Part shown: in pieces, positions 28,163 through 37,501 of the stretch
How the letters are laid out: each line of letters starts with the position of its first letter
How positions within the stretch are numbered: the first letter of the stretch is position 1
From: a candidate division BRC1 bacterium HGW-BRC1-1
Lineage (GTDB): Bacteria; Sumerlaeota; Sumerlaeia; Sumerlaeales; Sumerlaeaceae
Length of the DNA: 64,000 bases
Direction: 5' to 3'
Assembly (NCBI GenBank): GCA_002842095.1
Contig: PHCB01000001.1
Location: 248,001-312,000 of the forward strand
The notes under the pieces: generated by a model
The model's database searches: none
What the model was told of the DNA's origin: nothing
What the model saw: the letters and a program-made list of their open reading frames with translations, nothing else
Made by a program: the position numbers and the translations under genes

Positions 28163-28936
28163 TCAGCCGCCGACTATCTTCAACACCTCATCATGCAGCA
28201 GCCCGTTGCTGCCGATGGAGTCTTTGCCGTAAATCCCCGTGTTGCCTTCGTAGTCCGTAAGGCGACCACCGGCTTCCTCAAGAATCGGCTGCAGGGCGGC
28301 GATATCCCAGGGTGACATGACAGCGTCGAGCATGACGTCCGCCCGACCGGTGGCCACCATCATATAGCCAAAGCAGTCGCCCCAGGTGCGCACAAGCGCC
28401 ACACGGCGGCAGAGGGCATCCCACCCGGCCCCTTTATTATGCTCGTAATGGTGCATGATGTCGCTGGTGCAGACGGTTGCGTCTTCGAGCTTCGACTTGG
28501 TGCTGACAGCCGCCCGGCGTCCGTTCCAGAAGCAACCCTGACCCTTCACCGCCACAATCAGCTCGTTCAAGGGAGGCACATAAATCGCCCCGCCCATCAT
28601 TTCGCCGTCCTTCTCCACACCGATCATCACACCATAAAGCGGCACACCGTGGATGAACGAGCGCGTTCCGTCGATGGGATCCAGAATCCACCGCCGTCCG
28701 CTGCTGCCCTCTTTCGTACCAAACTCCTCGCCCACGATGCCGTCATCGGGGAAACGCCGGCCGATCTCCGCCCGCAACCATTCTTCCGTGGTGCGGTCGG
28801 CGATGGTCACAGGAGAGTTATCGGATTTACTGATGATCTCCAGTTGCGTGTTGAAGTACTGTAACGTGATGGCTCCGGCGCGACGCGCCAGATCAGATAA
28901 CAATTCGATGGTTACCATTTCAGCGAAACCTTTCAT
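28163..28936 (-). CDS. hisN: Inositol monophosphatase-family enzyme, probably histidinol-phosphatase (HisN type)
   Basis: The 257-residue protein has the lithium-sensitive phosphatase motifs: GEEFGTKEG, the metal ligands in ILDPIDGTRSFIHG, and the late Asp in MSPWDIAALQPILEEAGG. LYGVMIGVEKDG is typical of the HisN subgroup. It would dephosphorylate histidinol phosphate or myo-inositol phosphate. It lies 29 bases after dapA on the same strand, consistent with an amino acid biosynthesis operon. A start at the second Met (MVTIELLSDLA, after AAAGG) is equally possible. Confidence 0.85.
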   Translation of the reverse strand: MKGFAEMVTIELLSDLARRAGAITLQYFNTQLEIISKSDNSPVTIADRTTEEWLRAEIGRRFPDDGIVGEEFGTKEGSSGRRWILDPIDGTRSFIHGVPLYGVMIGVEKDGEMMGGAIYVPPLNELIVAVKGQGCFWNGRRAAVSTKSKLEDATVCTSDIMHHYEHNKGAGWDALCRRVALVRTWGDCFGYMMVATGRADVMLDAVMSPWDIAALQPILEEAGGRLTDYEGNTGIYGKDSIGSNGLLHDEVLKIVGG

Positions 28937-28965
28937 CCTGTTAGTCAGACAGAGAGCTTTACCAT

Positions 28966-29850
28966 TCAGTTCGAACCCGCCTGCATCAAGCCCAACCGCT
29001 CAAGTTCCTTTTTCAGCCGGGGCGCGTTACCCTCGCTTAGCGGGGTCATGGGCAAACGGATTTCGCCATCGATGAGTCCCATCATCGCCAGCGCGGCCTT
29101 CACGGGAATCGGGTTTGTCTCGCAGAAGAGCAGGTCAACCAGCGGGAAGGTTTCGTAGTGAAGTTCGCGGGCAAGTTCCCAATCGCCCGACACCGCCGCG
29201 TCGAACATCCGCGAGCAATATGAGGGGGCCACATTCGCCAGCACACTGATGGCTCCCACCGCTCCCAACGCGATAAGCGGGAGAGTCAGGTTGTCGTTGC
29301 CCGAAAGAATCGGAAGGTCGCTCAACAGCCGCAACTGGGAGACATAATCCATGGAGCCGCCCGCTTCTTTGATGGCCGCAATGTTCGGGTGCTCGGCCAG
29401 CCGCGCCACCGTGGCGGGCGTAATGTTCACGCCGGTGCGTGCTGGTACGTTATACAAAACCTGGGGTATATCAACCGCGTCAGCCACCGCGCTATAGTGA
29501 GCAAACAAGCCGTCCTGCGTGGGCTTGTTATAGTATGGCGTAATGAGCAGGGCCGCATCAGCGCCCGAGTCGCGCGCCGCCTTCGTGAGGCGGATCGCCT
29601 CGCGGGTCGAGTTGCTGCCCGTGCCGGCAATCACGGGCACGCGACCCGCCGAAACTTTCACGGCCAGCTCAATCACCCGCTCATGCTCCTCGTGAGAAAG
29701 CGTGGCGCTCTCGCCGGTCGTTCCACACGGGATAATGCCGGTGGTGCCGTTGGTGATCTGATACTCAATCAGGCGCGCAAAGGCTGCCTCATCCAATTCT
29801 CCCCCACGAAACGGCGTAACCACCGCACACATGGAACCGCTGAAAATCAT
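28966..29850 (-). CDS. dapA: 4-hydroxy-tetrahydrodipicolinate synthase
   Basis: The 294-residue TIM-barrel enzyme condenses pyruvate with aspartate semialdehyde in lysine and diaminopimelate synthesis. Visible residues are the N-terminal TTGESATLSHEEH, the catalytic Tyr in YNVPARTGVNI, the Schiff-base Lys in IAAIKEAGGSMDY, and SGNDNLTLPLIALGAVG. Length is normal. Gene order with the HisN-like gene suggests a shared transcript. Confidence 0.96.
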   Translation of the reverse strand: MIFSGSMCAVVTPFRGGELDEAAFARLIEYQITNGTTGIIPCGTTGESATLSHEEHERVIELAVKVSAGRVPVIAGTGSNSTREAIRLTKAARDSGADAALLITPYYNKPTQDGLFAHYSAVADAVDIPQVLYNVPARTGVNITPATVARLAEHPNIAAIKEAGGSMDYVSQLRLLSDLPILSGNDNLTLPLIALGAVGAISVLANVAPSYCSRMFDAAVSGDWELARELHYETFPLVDLLFCETNPIPVKAALAMMGLIDGEIRLPMTPLSEGNAPRLKKELERLGLMQAGSN

Positions 29851-29977
29851 TCTATATCCTCGGACACTTTATCTCAGAGCGTCTGGGTCGAGCGCTCGAT
29901 CTTACAACCCTGTTGTGAGCCGCGCCAAACAACGCGGGCCACGGCTTGCTCTTACGTTGGGGCCGATGAAAAGTTCA

Positions 29978-30802
29978 TCATCGATTGTGCCTCAACGCAG
30001 CTTCCACCGGACAATCGGGCTCATCACCATAAAAGACACGCCAGAGATACAAACCATTGGGAGCCAGGGTCGTCGCACGCGGCGATCGCACACCGGTCTC
30101 AAGCATGTTGTGCAACTCATCCGCCGACATGCGCCCCGCCCCGCAGGCAACGATGCATCCGGTCAGTATCCGAACCATGTTTTGCAGGAAGGAGCGACCG
30201 CGATAATCCAGCATGAGAATGCCATCGGGCAGGCGCGACATTTCGATGGGTTCAAGATCGAGGCGAGTGCGTACCGCCGTGCAGGCAACGCCGCGAAACG
30301 CGGAAAAATCGTGGTTACCCGACAGCATCTCCATCGCAGCGAGCATCCGTTGATCATCCAACCGACCGCGCACATGGGTCACATACTGCCGACCGAAGGA
30401 GGGCGTCACATCGCGGTTCAGCAGGAAGAACCGGTACCACCGCAGGCACGCGCTGTGTCGCGCATCGAAATCCGGCGGCACATCCGCTGCCGCGGTGATC
30501 ATGATGTCAGCGGGCAGATGAGCCAGCATCCCCCGCCAGATGCCCCGGGCCGGGATCGCACTCGTGGTGTGAAAGTTCATCACCTGTCCGCGAGAGTGAA
30601 CGCCGGAATCCGTGCGACCCGAACCGGTTACGCGCACAAAGCTGCCGAGAATCCGCATCAGCGCCTTCTCCACAACCTCCTGCACCGACACCCCGTTGGT
30701 CTGGTACTGCCAGCCCACGTAGGATGTGCCGTCGTATTCAACCGTCATGCGGATATTGCGCACGGGGGACAATTCCCTTTTTGTCGATGGTTCCTGCATC
30801 AT
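29978..30802 (-). CDS. truA: tRNA pseudouridine(38-40) synthase
   Basis: The 274-residue enzyme converts U38-U40 of the tRNA anticodon stem-loop. The catalytic Asp is in GSGRTDSGVHSRGQVMNF, and other TruA segments are MTVEYDGTSYVGWQYQTNGVSVQ and YRGRSFLQNMVRILTGCI. The N-terminus has an extra stretch before MTVEYDG, so the true start may be at a later Met. It is separated from dapA by about 127 bases that hold a 12-base palindrome (TCGAGCGCTCGA). Confidence 0.95.
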   Translation of the reverse strand: MMQEPSTKRELSPVRNIRMTVEYDGTSYVGWQYQTNGVSVQEVVEKALMRILGSFVRVTGSGRTDSGVHSRGQVMNFHTTSAIPARGIWRGMLAHLPADIMITAAADVPPDFDARHSACLRWYRFFLLNRDVTPSFGRQYVTHVRGRLDDQRMLAAMEMLSGNHDFSAFRGVACTAVRTRLDLEPIEMSRLPDGILMLDYRGRSFLQNMVRILTGCIVACGAGRMSADELHNMLETGVRSPRATTLAPNGLYLWRVFYGDEPDCPVEAALRHNR

Positions 30803-30829
30803 TCGTGGTATCTTTCAGTCATAACAATT

Positions 30830-31168
30830 ATGAACAACCCAAACCGCAAAGAACCCAGCGATCAACCTCGGAAAAAGCTTCCGCGACTGATGGAACCCGA
30901 AACGGAGAAATCCGATAAATCTCTGCCCAGAACAAGCGGCGAAGGTTATCGGGTTATGCTCTTCAATGACGAAGACCACGTGCTGCAGGATGTGGTCATT
31001 CAAGTTGCCAAGGCGCTGCGTTGCAAATTGGAACAGGCCGTTACCATCACCCTCGCGGCGCACCACAAAGGGCGCGCGGTGGTCACCATCACCACGGAAT
31101 CAGATGCTAAACGCATTGCAGACGTTCTGCGCGAAATCGACCTCGTTGTAAACGTTGACCCCGTCTGA
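30830..31168 (+). CDS. clpS: ATP-dependent Clp protease adaptor ClpS
   Basis: The ATG at 30830 gives 112 residues; the 445-residue ORF before it is out of character. The core YRVMLFNDEDHVLQDVVIQV is the ClpS substrate-binding segment, and the HHKGRAVVTIT region follows. ClpS delivers N-degron substrates to ClpAP or ClpCP. The first 40 residues are a charged, flexible extension. No clpA or clpC lies next to it. Its end overlaps the start of the bioF-like gene by 14 bases. Confidence 0.85.
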   Translation: MNNPNRKEPSDQPRKKLPRLMEPETEKSDKSLPRTSGEGYRVMLFNDEDHVLQDVVIQVAKALRCKLEQAVTITLAAHHKGRAVVTITTESDAKRIADVLREIDLVVNVDPV

Positions 31169-32375
31169 CACCCCCCTGCCCCCCGAACCACCAGATTGCT
31201 TTCGGGACGCGCAGGATAAGCTGGACGAAACCCGACGGCTGAACCTGTACCGGCAACTTCGCCCTGCAAGCCCGACGGGCAACAATGAGCTGATTCTTGA
31301 TGGCCGAACCGTCGTTGATTTTTCCTCCAACGATTACCTTGGTCTGGCGCGTGATCCGCGCATGGCCGAGGCTGCCGCGCAGGCCGCGCTGAAACACGGA
31401 ACCGGTGCCGGGGCTTCGCGACTGATCAGCGGATCGCGCCCGGTGCACACAGAACTCGAAGCAACCCTCGCCGCCTGGAAAGGAACACCCGGCGCACTGA
31501 TTTTTTCGTCTGGATATCTCGCCAACCTCGGCGTTGTGCAGGCACTGACTCACCGGGCCGACGGATCACACATTCCGATATATTTCGACCGCCTCGTTCA
31601 TGCCAGCCTCATCGATGCGGTTCGCCTGTCCGGCTCGCCATGGAGAAGCTTCCATCACAACGATTGCGATCGCCTCGAACACCACCTGAAGCGATTGCCG
31701 ACGACGTCCGGTTCACTCTCTGCGCTTATTATATCCGAGGGAGTCTTCAGCATGGATGGCGATCTGCCGCCGCTGGGGGACTTGCTGAAACTTTGTGAGC
31801 GCTACAATGCCCTGCTCCTTCTCGACGACGCCCACGGCACGGGCACGATGGGCGAGAACGGCCACGGAACGGCGAATCACCTGGGAGTGGGGGGACATCC
31901 CCATCTCATCCAAACCGGAACCCTGAGCAAGGCCCTCGGTTCCCAGGGCGGATTTGTCGCGGGACCGACCGTACTCATCGAGCTTCTGATCAACCACGCC
32001 CGCGCGTTTATTTTCGACACCGCCCTCGCCCCCCCCAGCGCGGCGGCCGCGTTGGAGGCTTTGAAAATTCTTGATGCGGAACCCGCGCGCGTGGACCAAC
32101 TCCGGCAGAACCTCCGTCGGCTGCGCGATAATCTGCGCGTCGGTGGTCTTCTGATTCCCGACCATCCAACGCCCATTGTGCCCGTGGTAGTGGGCGATGC
32201 AGCCAAGACCCTCGCCGCAGCCCGGCATCTTGAAAAGGCCGGTTATCTCACCATCGCCATACGCCCGCCAACCGTGCCCTCCGGATCGAGCCGGTTGCGC
32301 GTAACCGTGACCGCCACCCACACTCCCCAGCAGATCGACCAGGTGTCTCAGGAAATTCTCACAGCGCTGCGCTGA
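31155..32375 (+). CDS. bioF: 8-amino-7-oxononanoate synthase-family PLP enzyme
   Basis: A TTG at 31155 inside the end of clpS starts a 406-residue alpha-oxoamine synthase. Marks are VDFSSNDYLGLARDP, GTGAGASRLISGSRPVHTELE, LLLDDAHGTGTMGENG, and the PLP Lys in QTGTLSKALGSQGGFVAG. The family includes BioF (biotin), KBL (glycine C-acetyltransferase) and sphingoid-base synthases. BioF is the nearest match by motifs, but no other biotin gene is in the window, so the assignment to biotin is inferred. Confidence 0.82.
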   Translation: MTPSDTPLPPEPPDCFRDAQDKLDETRRLNLYRQLRPASPTGNNELILDGRTVVDFSSNDYLGLARDPRMAEAAAQAALKHGTGAGASRLISGSRPVHTELEATLAAWKGTPGALIFSSGYLANLGVVQALTHRADGSHIPIYFDRLVHASLIDAVRLSGSPWRSFHHNDCDRLEHHLKRLPTTSGSLSALIISEGVFSMDGDLPPLGDLLKLCERYNALLLLDDAHGTGTMGENGHGTANHLGVGGHPHLIQTGTLSKALGSQGGFVAGPTVLIELLINHARAFIFDTALAPPSAAAALEALKILDAEPARVDQLRQNLRRLRDNLRVGGLLIPDHPTPIVPVVVGDAAKTLAAARHLEKAGYLTIAIRPPTVPSGSSRLRVTVTATHTPQQIDQVSQEILTALR

Positions 32376-32399
32376 AGCGATAACGCACGTCGGTCCGAC

Positions 32400-32849
32400 T
32401 CACCAGCCGGCGGGCGCGTTCAACACCTGCACGCGTCTCTCCTCGTCTCCGGTCACCTCGAAGATAATTCGCACCGTACCCGCAGGCAACGCGCTCACAA
32501 ACTTCCCGCCCCACTCCACCAGCGCCACCGCGTCATCGGGCATTTCCTCGAAGCCCAAATCTGCCAATTCATCGTAATGCTCCAACCGATAAACGTCGTA
32601 ATGGAACAGCGTGCGCACCGGCCCATCCTGGACCGCGTATATCCGCTGCAAAACGAACGTCGGGCTTGCCACGTTATCCACCACGCCCAGGGCGTGCGCC
32701 AACACACGCGTAAAGAAAGTTTTTCCCGCGCCCAGATCGCCCTCCAGCGAGATCACCTCGCCACCGCGCAGGCCCCGTGCCACCCGTTGCGCCAGTCGCT
32801 CGGTCGCTTCGGGCGATTCACAATCCATCAACCATTCATCCGCCATCAT
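32400..32849 (-). CDS. tsaE: tRNA threonylcarbamoyladenosine biosynthesis ATPase TsaE
   Basis: I place the start at the paired Met codons (MMADEWLMDCESPEATERL), giving 149 residues, normal for TsaE. The P-loop is EGDLGAGKTFFTRVLAHALG, followed by VASPTFVLQRIY, YHYDVYRL-like FHYDVYRLEHYDELADLGFEE, and VEWGGKF. TsaE acts with TsaB and TsaD to make the t6A modification at tRNA position 37. The ORF track gives a longer form; upstream Mets are possible. Confidence 0.92.
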   Translation of the reverse strand: MMADEWLMDCESPEATERLAQRVARGLRGGEVISLEGDLGAGKTFFTRVLAHALGVVDNVASPTFVLQRIYAVQDGPVRTLFHYDVYRLEHYDELADLGFEEMPDDAVALVEWGGKFVSALPAGTVRIIFEVTGDEERRVQVLNAPAGW

Positions 32850-32961
32850 GGCCAATGCCATCCCCCATGCCGGTGGCCGGCGCAAACAACAATTTCGGTG
32901 AATCTCATTTTAACCAGAAACCCTTTGCCACGCCAGACCACCTGTGCCAAACGCAACAACC

Positions 32962-34104
32962 ATGAAAGTCGCCATCAACGCCATGCAGGTGCGCGCCGCG
33001 AAAAGCGGTGTGGGCCAATACATTGCCGGCCTCATGGAGGCGATGGCTGCCGCCGCGCCCGATGACGACTTCACCATATATTGCAGCGCGCAAAATCAGG
33101 TGAACTACGCCTTCCCGGCGAACAACCTGCACACCGAAGTCTGGGGACTTCCCCAGCACCTGCGCGCGTTGCGCCTGGCGAACGAATACGCCCGCTTCCC
33201 CTCGGAATTGCGCCGCCGCAACTTCGACGTTTTTCTCGGACCCTCCAATTTCCTCCCCATCCGCAAGGTCTGTCCCTACGTCCTCGTCATCCACGATCTT
33301 TCGTATTACGTTCAACCCGATCGCTGCCCCTTCGTGCGGCGTCAATACTGGTACGCCATGACAGCGCGAAGTGTGGCCCTCGCGGATTTCATCATCACCG
33401 ACAGCGAAAACTCCCGGCGCGACATCGAGCGGTTCTTCCCCCGGGCCGCTGATCGCGTTCGCGTCATACCCCTCGGTATCCACGCCCGTTACCGCCCCGG
33501 CCGCACCCCCCGCGAGCAATCCGCTGTTGCGCGCCACGGCATTCACGATCCCTATCTGCTGGTCGTGGGCACGCTTGAACCGGGCAAAAACACGCCGCGC
33601 ATCATCGACGCGTTCGACTCCATCGCCACCCGTTTCCCACGCCATCAGCTTGTCTTCATCGGCGATCGCGGCTGGCTTACGGACAAAATCGACACCGCCC
33701 TCGCGCGGGCCGCCGCCCAGTCGCGCATCCATTTTCTCGGCCACCTGCCCGACGACGAGGTCGTCGATTTCATGAACCATTGCGAGGCCCTCGCCTTCCC
33801 TTCGCTTTATGAAGGATTCGGTCTGCCGCCCCTCGAAGCAATGGCCTGTGGCGCACCCGTTCTCGCGTCAAACACATCGTCGCTGCCGGAGGTTCTGGGC
33901 GAATCCGCCCTGCTCGTGAACCCGTATTCGGTTGACGAGTTGGCCGCAGGCATGGCGCGACTATTTGACGATCCCCGCTTCAATCAGGATTTGCGAAACC
34001 GGGGATTGCAGCATGCCGCAAATTTCACTTGGGAGCGCACCGCCACGGAAACCATTCGTGTCCTGCGCTCCGCCATTCAAACAGGGAAACAAACCAAACC
34101 GTGA
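32962..34104 (+). CDS. Glycosyltransferase family 4 protein
   Basis: The ATG at 32962 (MKVAINAMQVRAAKSGVGQY) gives a 380-residue GT-B type enzyme. The C-terminal half has the GT4 donor-binding region: LLVVGTLEPGKNTPRIIDAF, RIHFLGHLPDDEVVDFM, and the signature EALAFPSLYEGFGLPPLEAMACG. It transfers a sugar from a nucleotide donor, perhaps GDP-mannose made by the nearby ManC, to a glycan; acceptor unknown. Its stop overlaps the GTG start of the hydantoinase A gene. Confidence 0.9.
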   Translation: MKVAINAMQVRAAKSGVGQYIAGLMEAMAAAAPDDDFTIYCSAQNQVNYAFPANNLHTEVWGLPQHLRALRLANEYARFPSELRRRNFDVFLGPSNFLPIRKVCPYVLVIHDLSYYVQPDRCPFVRRQYWYAMTARSVALADFIITDSENSRRDIERFFPRAADRVRVIPLGIHARYRPGRTPREQSAVARHGIHDPYLLVVGTLEPGKNTPRIIDAFDSIATRFPRHQLVFIGDRGWLTDKIDTALARAAAQSRIHFLGHLPDDEVVDFMNHCEALAFPSLYEGFGLPPLEAMACGAPVLASNTSSLPEVLGESALLVNPYSVDELAAGMARLFDDPRFNQDLRNRGLQHAANFTWERTATETIRVLRSAIQTGKQTKP

Positions 34105-36266
34105 CCGAACAGATGCAACAACGCCGAATCCGCGTCGGTATCGACGTCGGAGGAACCTTCACCCACGCAGTAGCGCTCGATGTGGCAACCTTCGAACTTA
34201 TCTCCACGGTTAAGGTTCCCACGACCCACACAGACAAGCGCGGCGTGGCCGGCGGCATCGTCGAATCCATTTTCAAGCTCCTTGAGGAAGGGTCCATCAA
34301 CCCTTCCGAAATCGTGCTGATCGCTCACTCCACCACCCAGGCGACCAACGCCCTGTTGGAGGGCGACGTGGCGATGGTCGGCATCGTGGGCATGGGTGCC
34401 GGACTGGGCAAGGGTCGCGCCCGGGCTCAGACCCGCGTGGGCAACATCGAACTGGCCCCCGGTCGATTCCTCCACACATTGCATGAATTCCTGGACACCA
34501 GCGCGGGCCTGACCGATGCGCGCATTGCCGGGGTGGTTGACTCCCTCGTCTCGCGCGGCGCGCAGGTGATTGTCGCTTCCGAAGCCTTCAGCGTGGAGAA
34601 GGACGCTCACGAAAAGATGGTCGCCGCACACTGTCGCGAACGCCAGATCCCCGTCACCAGCGGGTGCGAAATTTCTCAATTGTACGGCCTGCGCGCCCGC
34701 ACGCGCACCGCTGTCATCAATGCGAGCATGATGCCCAAAATGCTCGAGACCGCCAACATGACCGAGCAAAGCGTGCGCGAAGCCGGCATCACCGCGCCTC
34801 TCATGATCATGCGCAGCGACGGCGGCATCATGGACATCGAACAGATGCGCCGCCGCCCGATCCTCACCATGCTCAGCGGCCCCGCCGCCGGCGTGGCTGC
34901 GGCGCTCATGTATGCGCGCATCACCGACGGCATCATGCTGGAAGTCGGCGGCACCTCGACCGACATCAGCGCGATCCGCAACGGCAAGAGCCTCGTGAAA
35001 AGCGCCACAGTGGGCGGCCATCGCTTGTATGTGCGCACCCTCGACGTGCGCACCCTCGGCGTTGCCGGTGGCTCGCTGCCACGCACCAACGGAGCCAACG
35101 TGGTCGACACCGGCCCCCGCAGCGCGCACATCGCCAACGTGCATTACTCTGCCTTCAACACGCCGGCAACTTCGCCGGTAAAGGCCAGCCACTTCTGCCC
35201 GAAGGAAGGTGACCCGTCTGACTACATCCGCCTGGATGCCGACGGACGCGAACCCTTCTCCGTCACACCCACCTGCGCTTCCAATCTTCTGGGCCTGGTT
35301 CCGGCGGGCGACACCGCCGAGGGCAACCTCGAATCCGTGCAACAAGCCTTCGCCGCTCTTGCGCAATTCATGGGTCGCAACGATCCCAAAGCCGTCGCCA
35401 CCGACATGCTCGACAAGGGTACGCGCAACGTGGTGCAGGTTGTGCGGCACATGATTGAAGACTACGAGTTGGACGACCAACTCCTGACCCTCACCGGCGG
35501 CGGTGGCGGCGCAGCGGCCATCGTTCCCTTCGCCGCGCAAAAGATGGGCCTCCCCTGCGAGATCACGAAAAACGCGGCGGTCATTTCCGCCATCGGGGTG
35601 GCGCTGGCACTGGTGCGCGACACCATCGAGAAAACCGTCATCAGCCCCACCGAGCACGACGTTCTCTCAATCCGCAAAGATGCTGAAGAAGCCGTGCTGC
35701 GCATGGGCGCAACGCCCGACAGCATCGAAGTTCAGATCGAAATTGACGCGCAGAAAAACATCCTCCGCGCCACCGCCACGGGCACCACCGAGCTACGCAC
35801 GCGGGAACTGGGCAAGGCCCACCTCGAGGAAACCGAATTGACCGAACGTGTGCGCCAAACCATCCGGGGCGTCACCGGCGAGGTAACCCCGGTGGCCCGC
35901 GTGGGCGGCCTCACCGTTTTCCACGCAGAAACCCAACGCAAAAGGCTCGGCGGACTCATGCGGTCAACCGTCAGCCAGTACCGCGTCATCGACCCCGAAG
36001 GAATCATCCGCTTGCAAATCCGCCAGGGCGACTGCCTCCCCGGCACCAAGAGCGAAGTCATCGGCGGCATGAAAGAGTTCTTCGACAAGCACACCATCTA
36101 TGGCGACGCAGGCCGCGAGTTCCCCGACCTCTTCGTCATCTTCCGGGGGCGCATCCTCGACATGTCCGGGTTGATGAACATCGACCAGATCAACAGCCTC
36201 ATTCAGGTGGAGCTATCGACGGTCGGAAACGACGAACCCATAGCGGCTATCCTGAAGACGTATTAG
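34101..36266 (+). CDS. Hydantoinase/oxoprolinase family protein, A subunit type
   Basis: A GTG at 34101 overlaps the glycosyltransferase stop (GTGA) and gives 721 residues. The N-terminal part has the ASKHA-type RVGIDVGGTFTHAVALD, and later AHSTTQATNALLEGDVAMVG. The region IMLEVGGTSTDISAI is the hydantoinase A core. The family cleaves hydantoins, 5-oxoproline or acetone-type substrates with ATP, usually with a B subunit encoded beside it. No B subunit is present here. The long, unusual C-terminal portion (residues 560-720) may substitute or bind a different partner. Confidence 0.85.
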   Translation: MTEQMQQRRIRVGIDVGGTFTHAVALDVATFELISTVKVPTTHTDKRGVAGGIVESIFKLLEEGSINPSEIVLIAHSTTQATNALLEGDVAMVGIVGMGAGLGKGRARAQTRVGNIELAPGRFLHTLHEFLDTSAGLTDARIAGVVDSLVSRGAQVIVASEAFSVEKDAHEKMVAAHCRERQIPVTSGCEISQLYGLRARTRTAVINASMMPKMLETANMTEQSVREAGITAPLMIMRSDGGIMDIEQMRRRPILTMLSGPAAGVAAALMYARITDGIMLEVGGTSTDISAIRNGKSLVKSATVGGHRLYVRTLDVRTLGVAGGSLPRTNGANVVDTGPRSAHIANVHYSAFNTPATSPVKASHFCPKEGDPSDYIRLDADGREPFSVTPTCASNLLGLVPAGDTAEGNLESVQQAFAALAQFMGRNDPKAVATDMLDKGTRNVVQVVRHMIEDYELDDQLLTLTGGGGGAAAIVPFAAQKMGLPCEITKNAAVISAIGVALALVRDTIEKTVISPTEHDVLSIRKDAEEAVLRMGATPDSIEVQIEIDAQKNILRATATGTTELRTRELGKAHLEETELTERVRQTIRGVTGEVTPVARVGGLTVFHAETQRKRLGGLMRSTVSQYRVIDPEGIIRLQIRQGDCLPGTKSEVIGGMKEFFDKHTIYGDAGREFPDLFVIFRGRILDMSGLMNIDQINSLIQVELSTVGNDEPIAAILKTY

Positions 36267-36281
36267 GCGCTCAGGCCGCGG

Positions 36282-37400
36282 TCATTCTTTCTTGCCCGCG
36301 GCGCTCCAGCCCTCTTTAGCGGCCTTCACCAATTTGTTTTCGCCACCCACCACGTCCTGCGAAATCTCCCAGAAGAAGTAGCCGGCGAGGCCTTTAGAGC
36401 GCGCCCATGCAGCTTTTTCTTTGGCGCTGGCTTCATCCTCAAAGCTGATGACCTCGCGCACGCCCTCGCGCTTCATCACCGGAACCCGCGCAACCTCGTC
36501 GCGTTCCACGCGCCATCCATCGGCCTGCATCTTGGCAACATTTTTGAAAGCAACATAGTCGTGCTTCCCCTTGGAACCCTTCTCCACCGGCGCATGCAAT
36601 GCTTCCGTTGGAAAGGCCCGACCATAACACGGGATGCCCATGGCCATTTTCTCTTTCGGCCATTTCAACGTTTCATTCCAATGGGTGATCATCCCCTGTG
36701 CCGAGTTCGCCGCGCACTGGGGCTTGTCTCCCGGCGCCGGGAAAAGTGGCGCATTGTGTCCGGCATGATCGTCCCAGGAACCATGGGCATCATACGTCAT
36801 CACGAAAACATAATCGAGCAGCGGCAGCAACGCCGCCGCATCCACGAAGCGCGTCGACCACTTATTACCCCCCACGGCCGCAGTCAGCAATGCGTCCTTC
36901 ATGCCCTGACGTTTCATCTCGTCCCGCAGCGCTGCGCACAAGCGCGTCAGCCCTTCCTTCTCGCTCGCGCTGTCGGGAAATTCCCAATCGACATCAATGC
37001 CGTCGTAACCATTCTCACGCGCGAATGTCACCAGTTTCTGCGCAAAAACGCGGCACCGCTCCGCATCCGCCGCCACAGGCCCCAGCGTCTTTCCGCTGTT
37101 CATTCCGCCCAGCGAAACCAACGTCTTCACCCCGGCCTTGCGAGCCCGCGAGGTCAACTCCCGGCTCGGCATATTACCCTCTGTGACCAACGACCCCGAC
37201 GTATCCGCCGTCACGAAAGCATGCGCAATATGCGTGAAAGCACCCATGTCAATCTGGTCGGGTGTCAAGCCACTCTCCCAAGCCGGGTAGTATCCCAATA
37301 CAAGCGGGCCTGTCGATTTTTCCGCGCCCATCGCAAAAGTAGTAAACCCAAAGAACGCCACAACCGCGCTCATCACCGAGAGAGAAAAGAAAGTTTTCAT
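36282..37400 (-). CDS. Secreted glycoside hydrolase family 18 (chitinase-like) protein
   Basis: The 372-residue protein has a signal peptide (ending FAMGA) and a GH18 barrel. The catalytic motif DxxDxDxE reads YDGIDVDWEFP. Other segments are VLGYYPAWESGL, VSLGGMNSGKTL, and VFVMTYDAHGSWDDHAGHNAPL, and the C-terminal GYFFWEISQD. These enzymes hydrolyse chitin or N-glycan chitobiose cores; the substrate here is not proven. No chitin-binding domain is attached. Confidence 0.92.
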   Translation of the reverse strand: MKTFFSLSVMSAVVAFFGFTTFAMGAEKSTGPLVLGYYPAWESGLTPDQIDMGAFTHIAHAFVTADTSGSLVTEGNMPSRELTSRARKAGVKTLVSLGGMNSGKTLGPVAADAERCRVFAQKLVTFARENGYDGIDVDWEFPDSASEKEGLTRLCAALRDEMKRQGMKDALLTAAVGGNKWSTRFVDAAALLPLLDYVFVMTYDAHGSWDDHAGHNAPLFPAPGDKPQCAANSAQGMITHWNETLKWPKEKMAMGIPCYGRAFPTEALHAPVEKGSKGKHDYVAFKNVAKMQADGWRVERDEVARVPVMKREGVREVISFEDEASAKEKAAWARSKGLAGYFFWEISQDVVGGENKLVKAAKEGWSAAGKKE

Positions 37401-37501
37401 ACATTCACCCCACCACGCAACACCCGCACGGGCAAGAGAATCCCATTTTAAGGCAGTCCACTCTTAGTTGACAGAAATCATCGCCCGAGCAAAACTGCTC
37501 C

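Noticed and set aside
34077-35657. 526-residue minus-strand ORF
   Set aside because: Antisense shadow of the hydantoinase A gene in GC-rich DNA.
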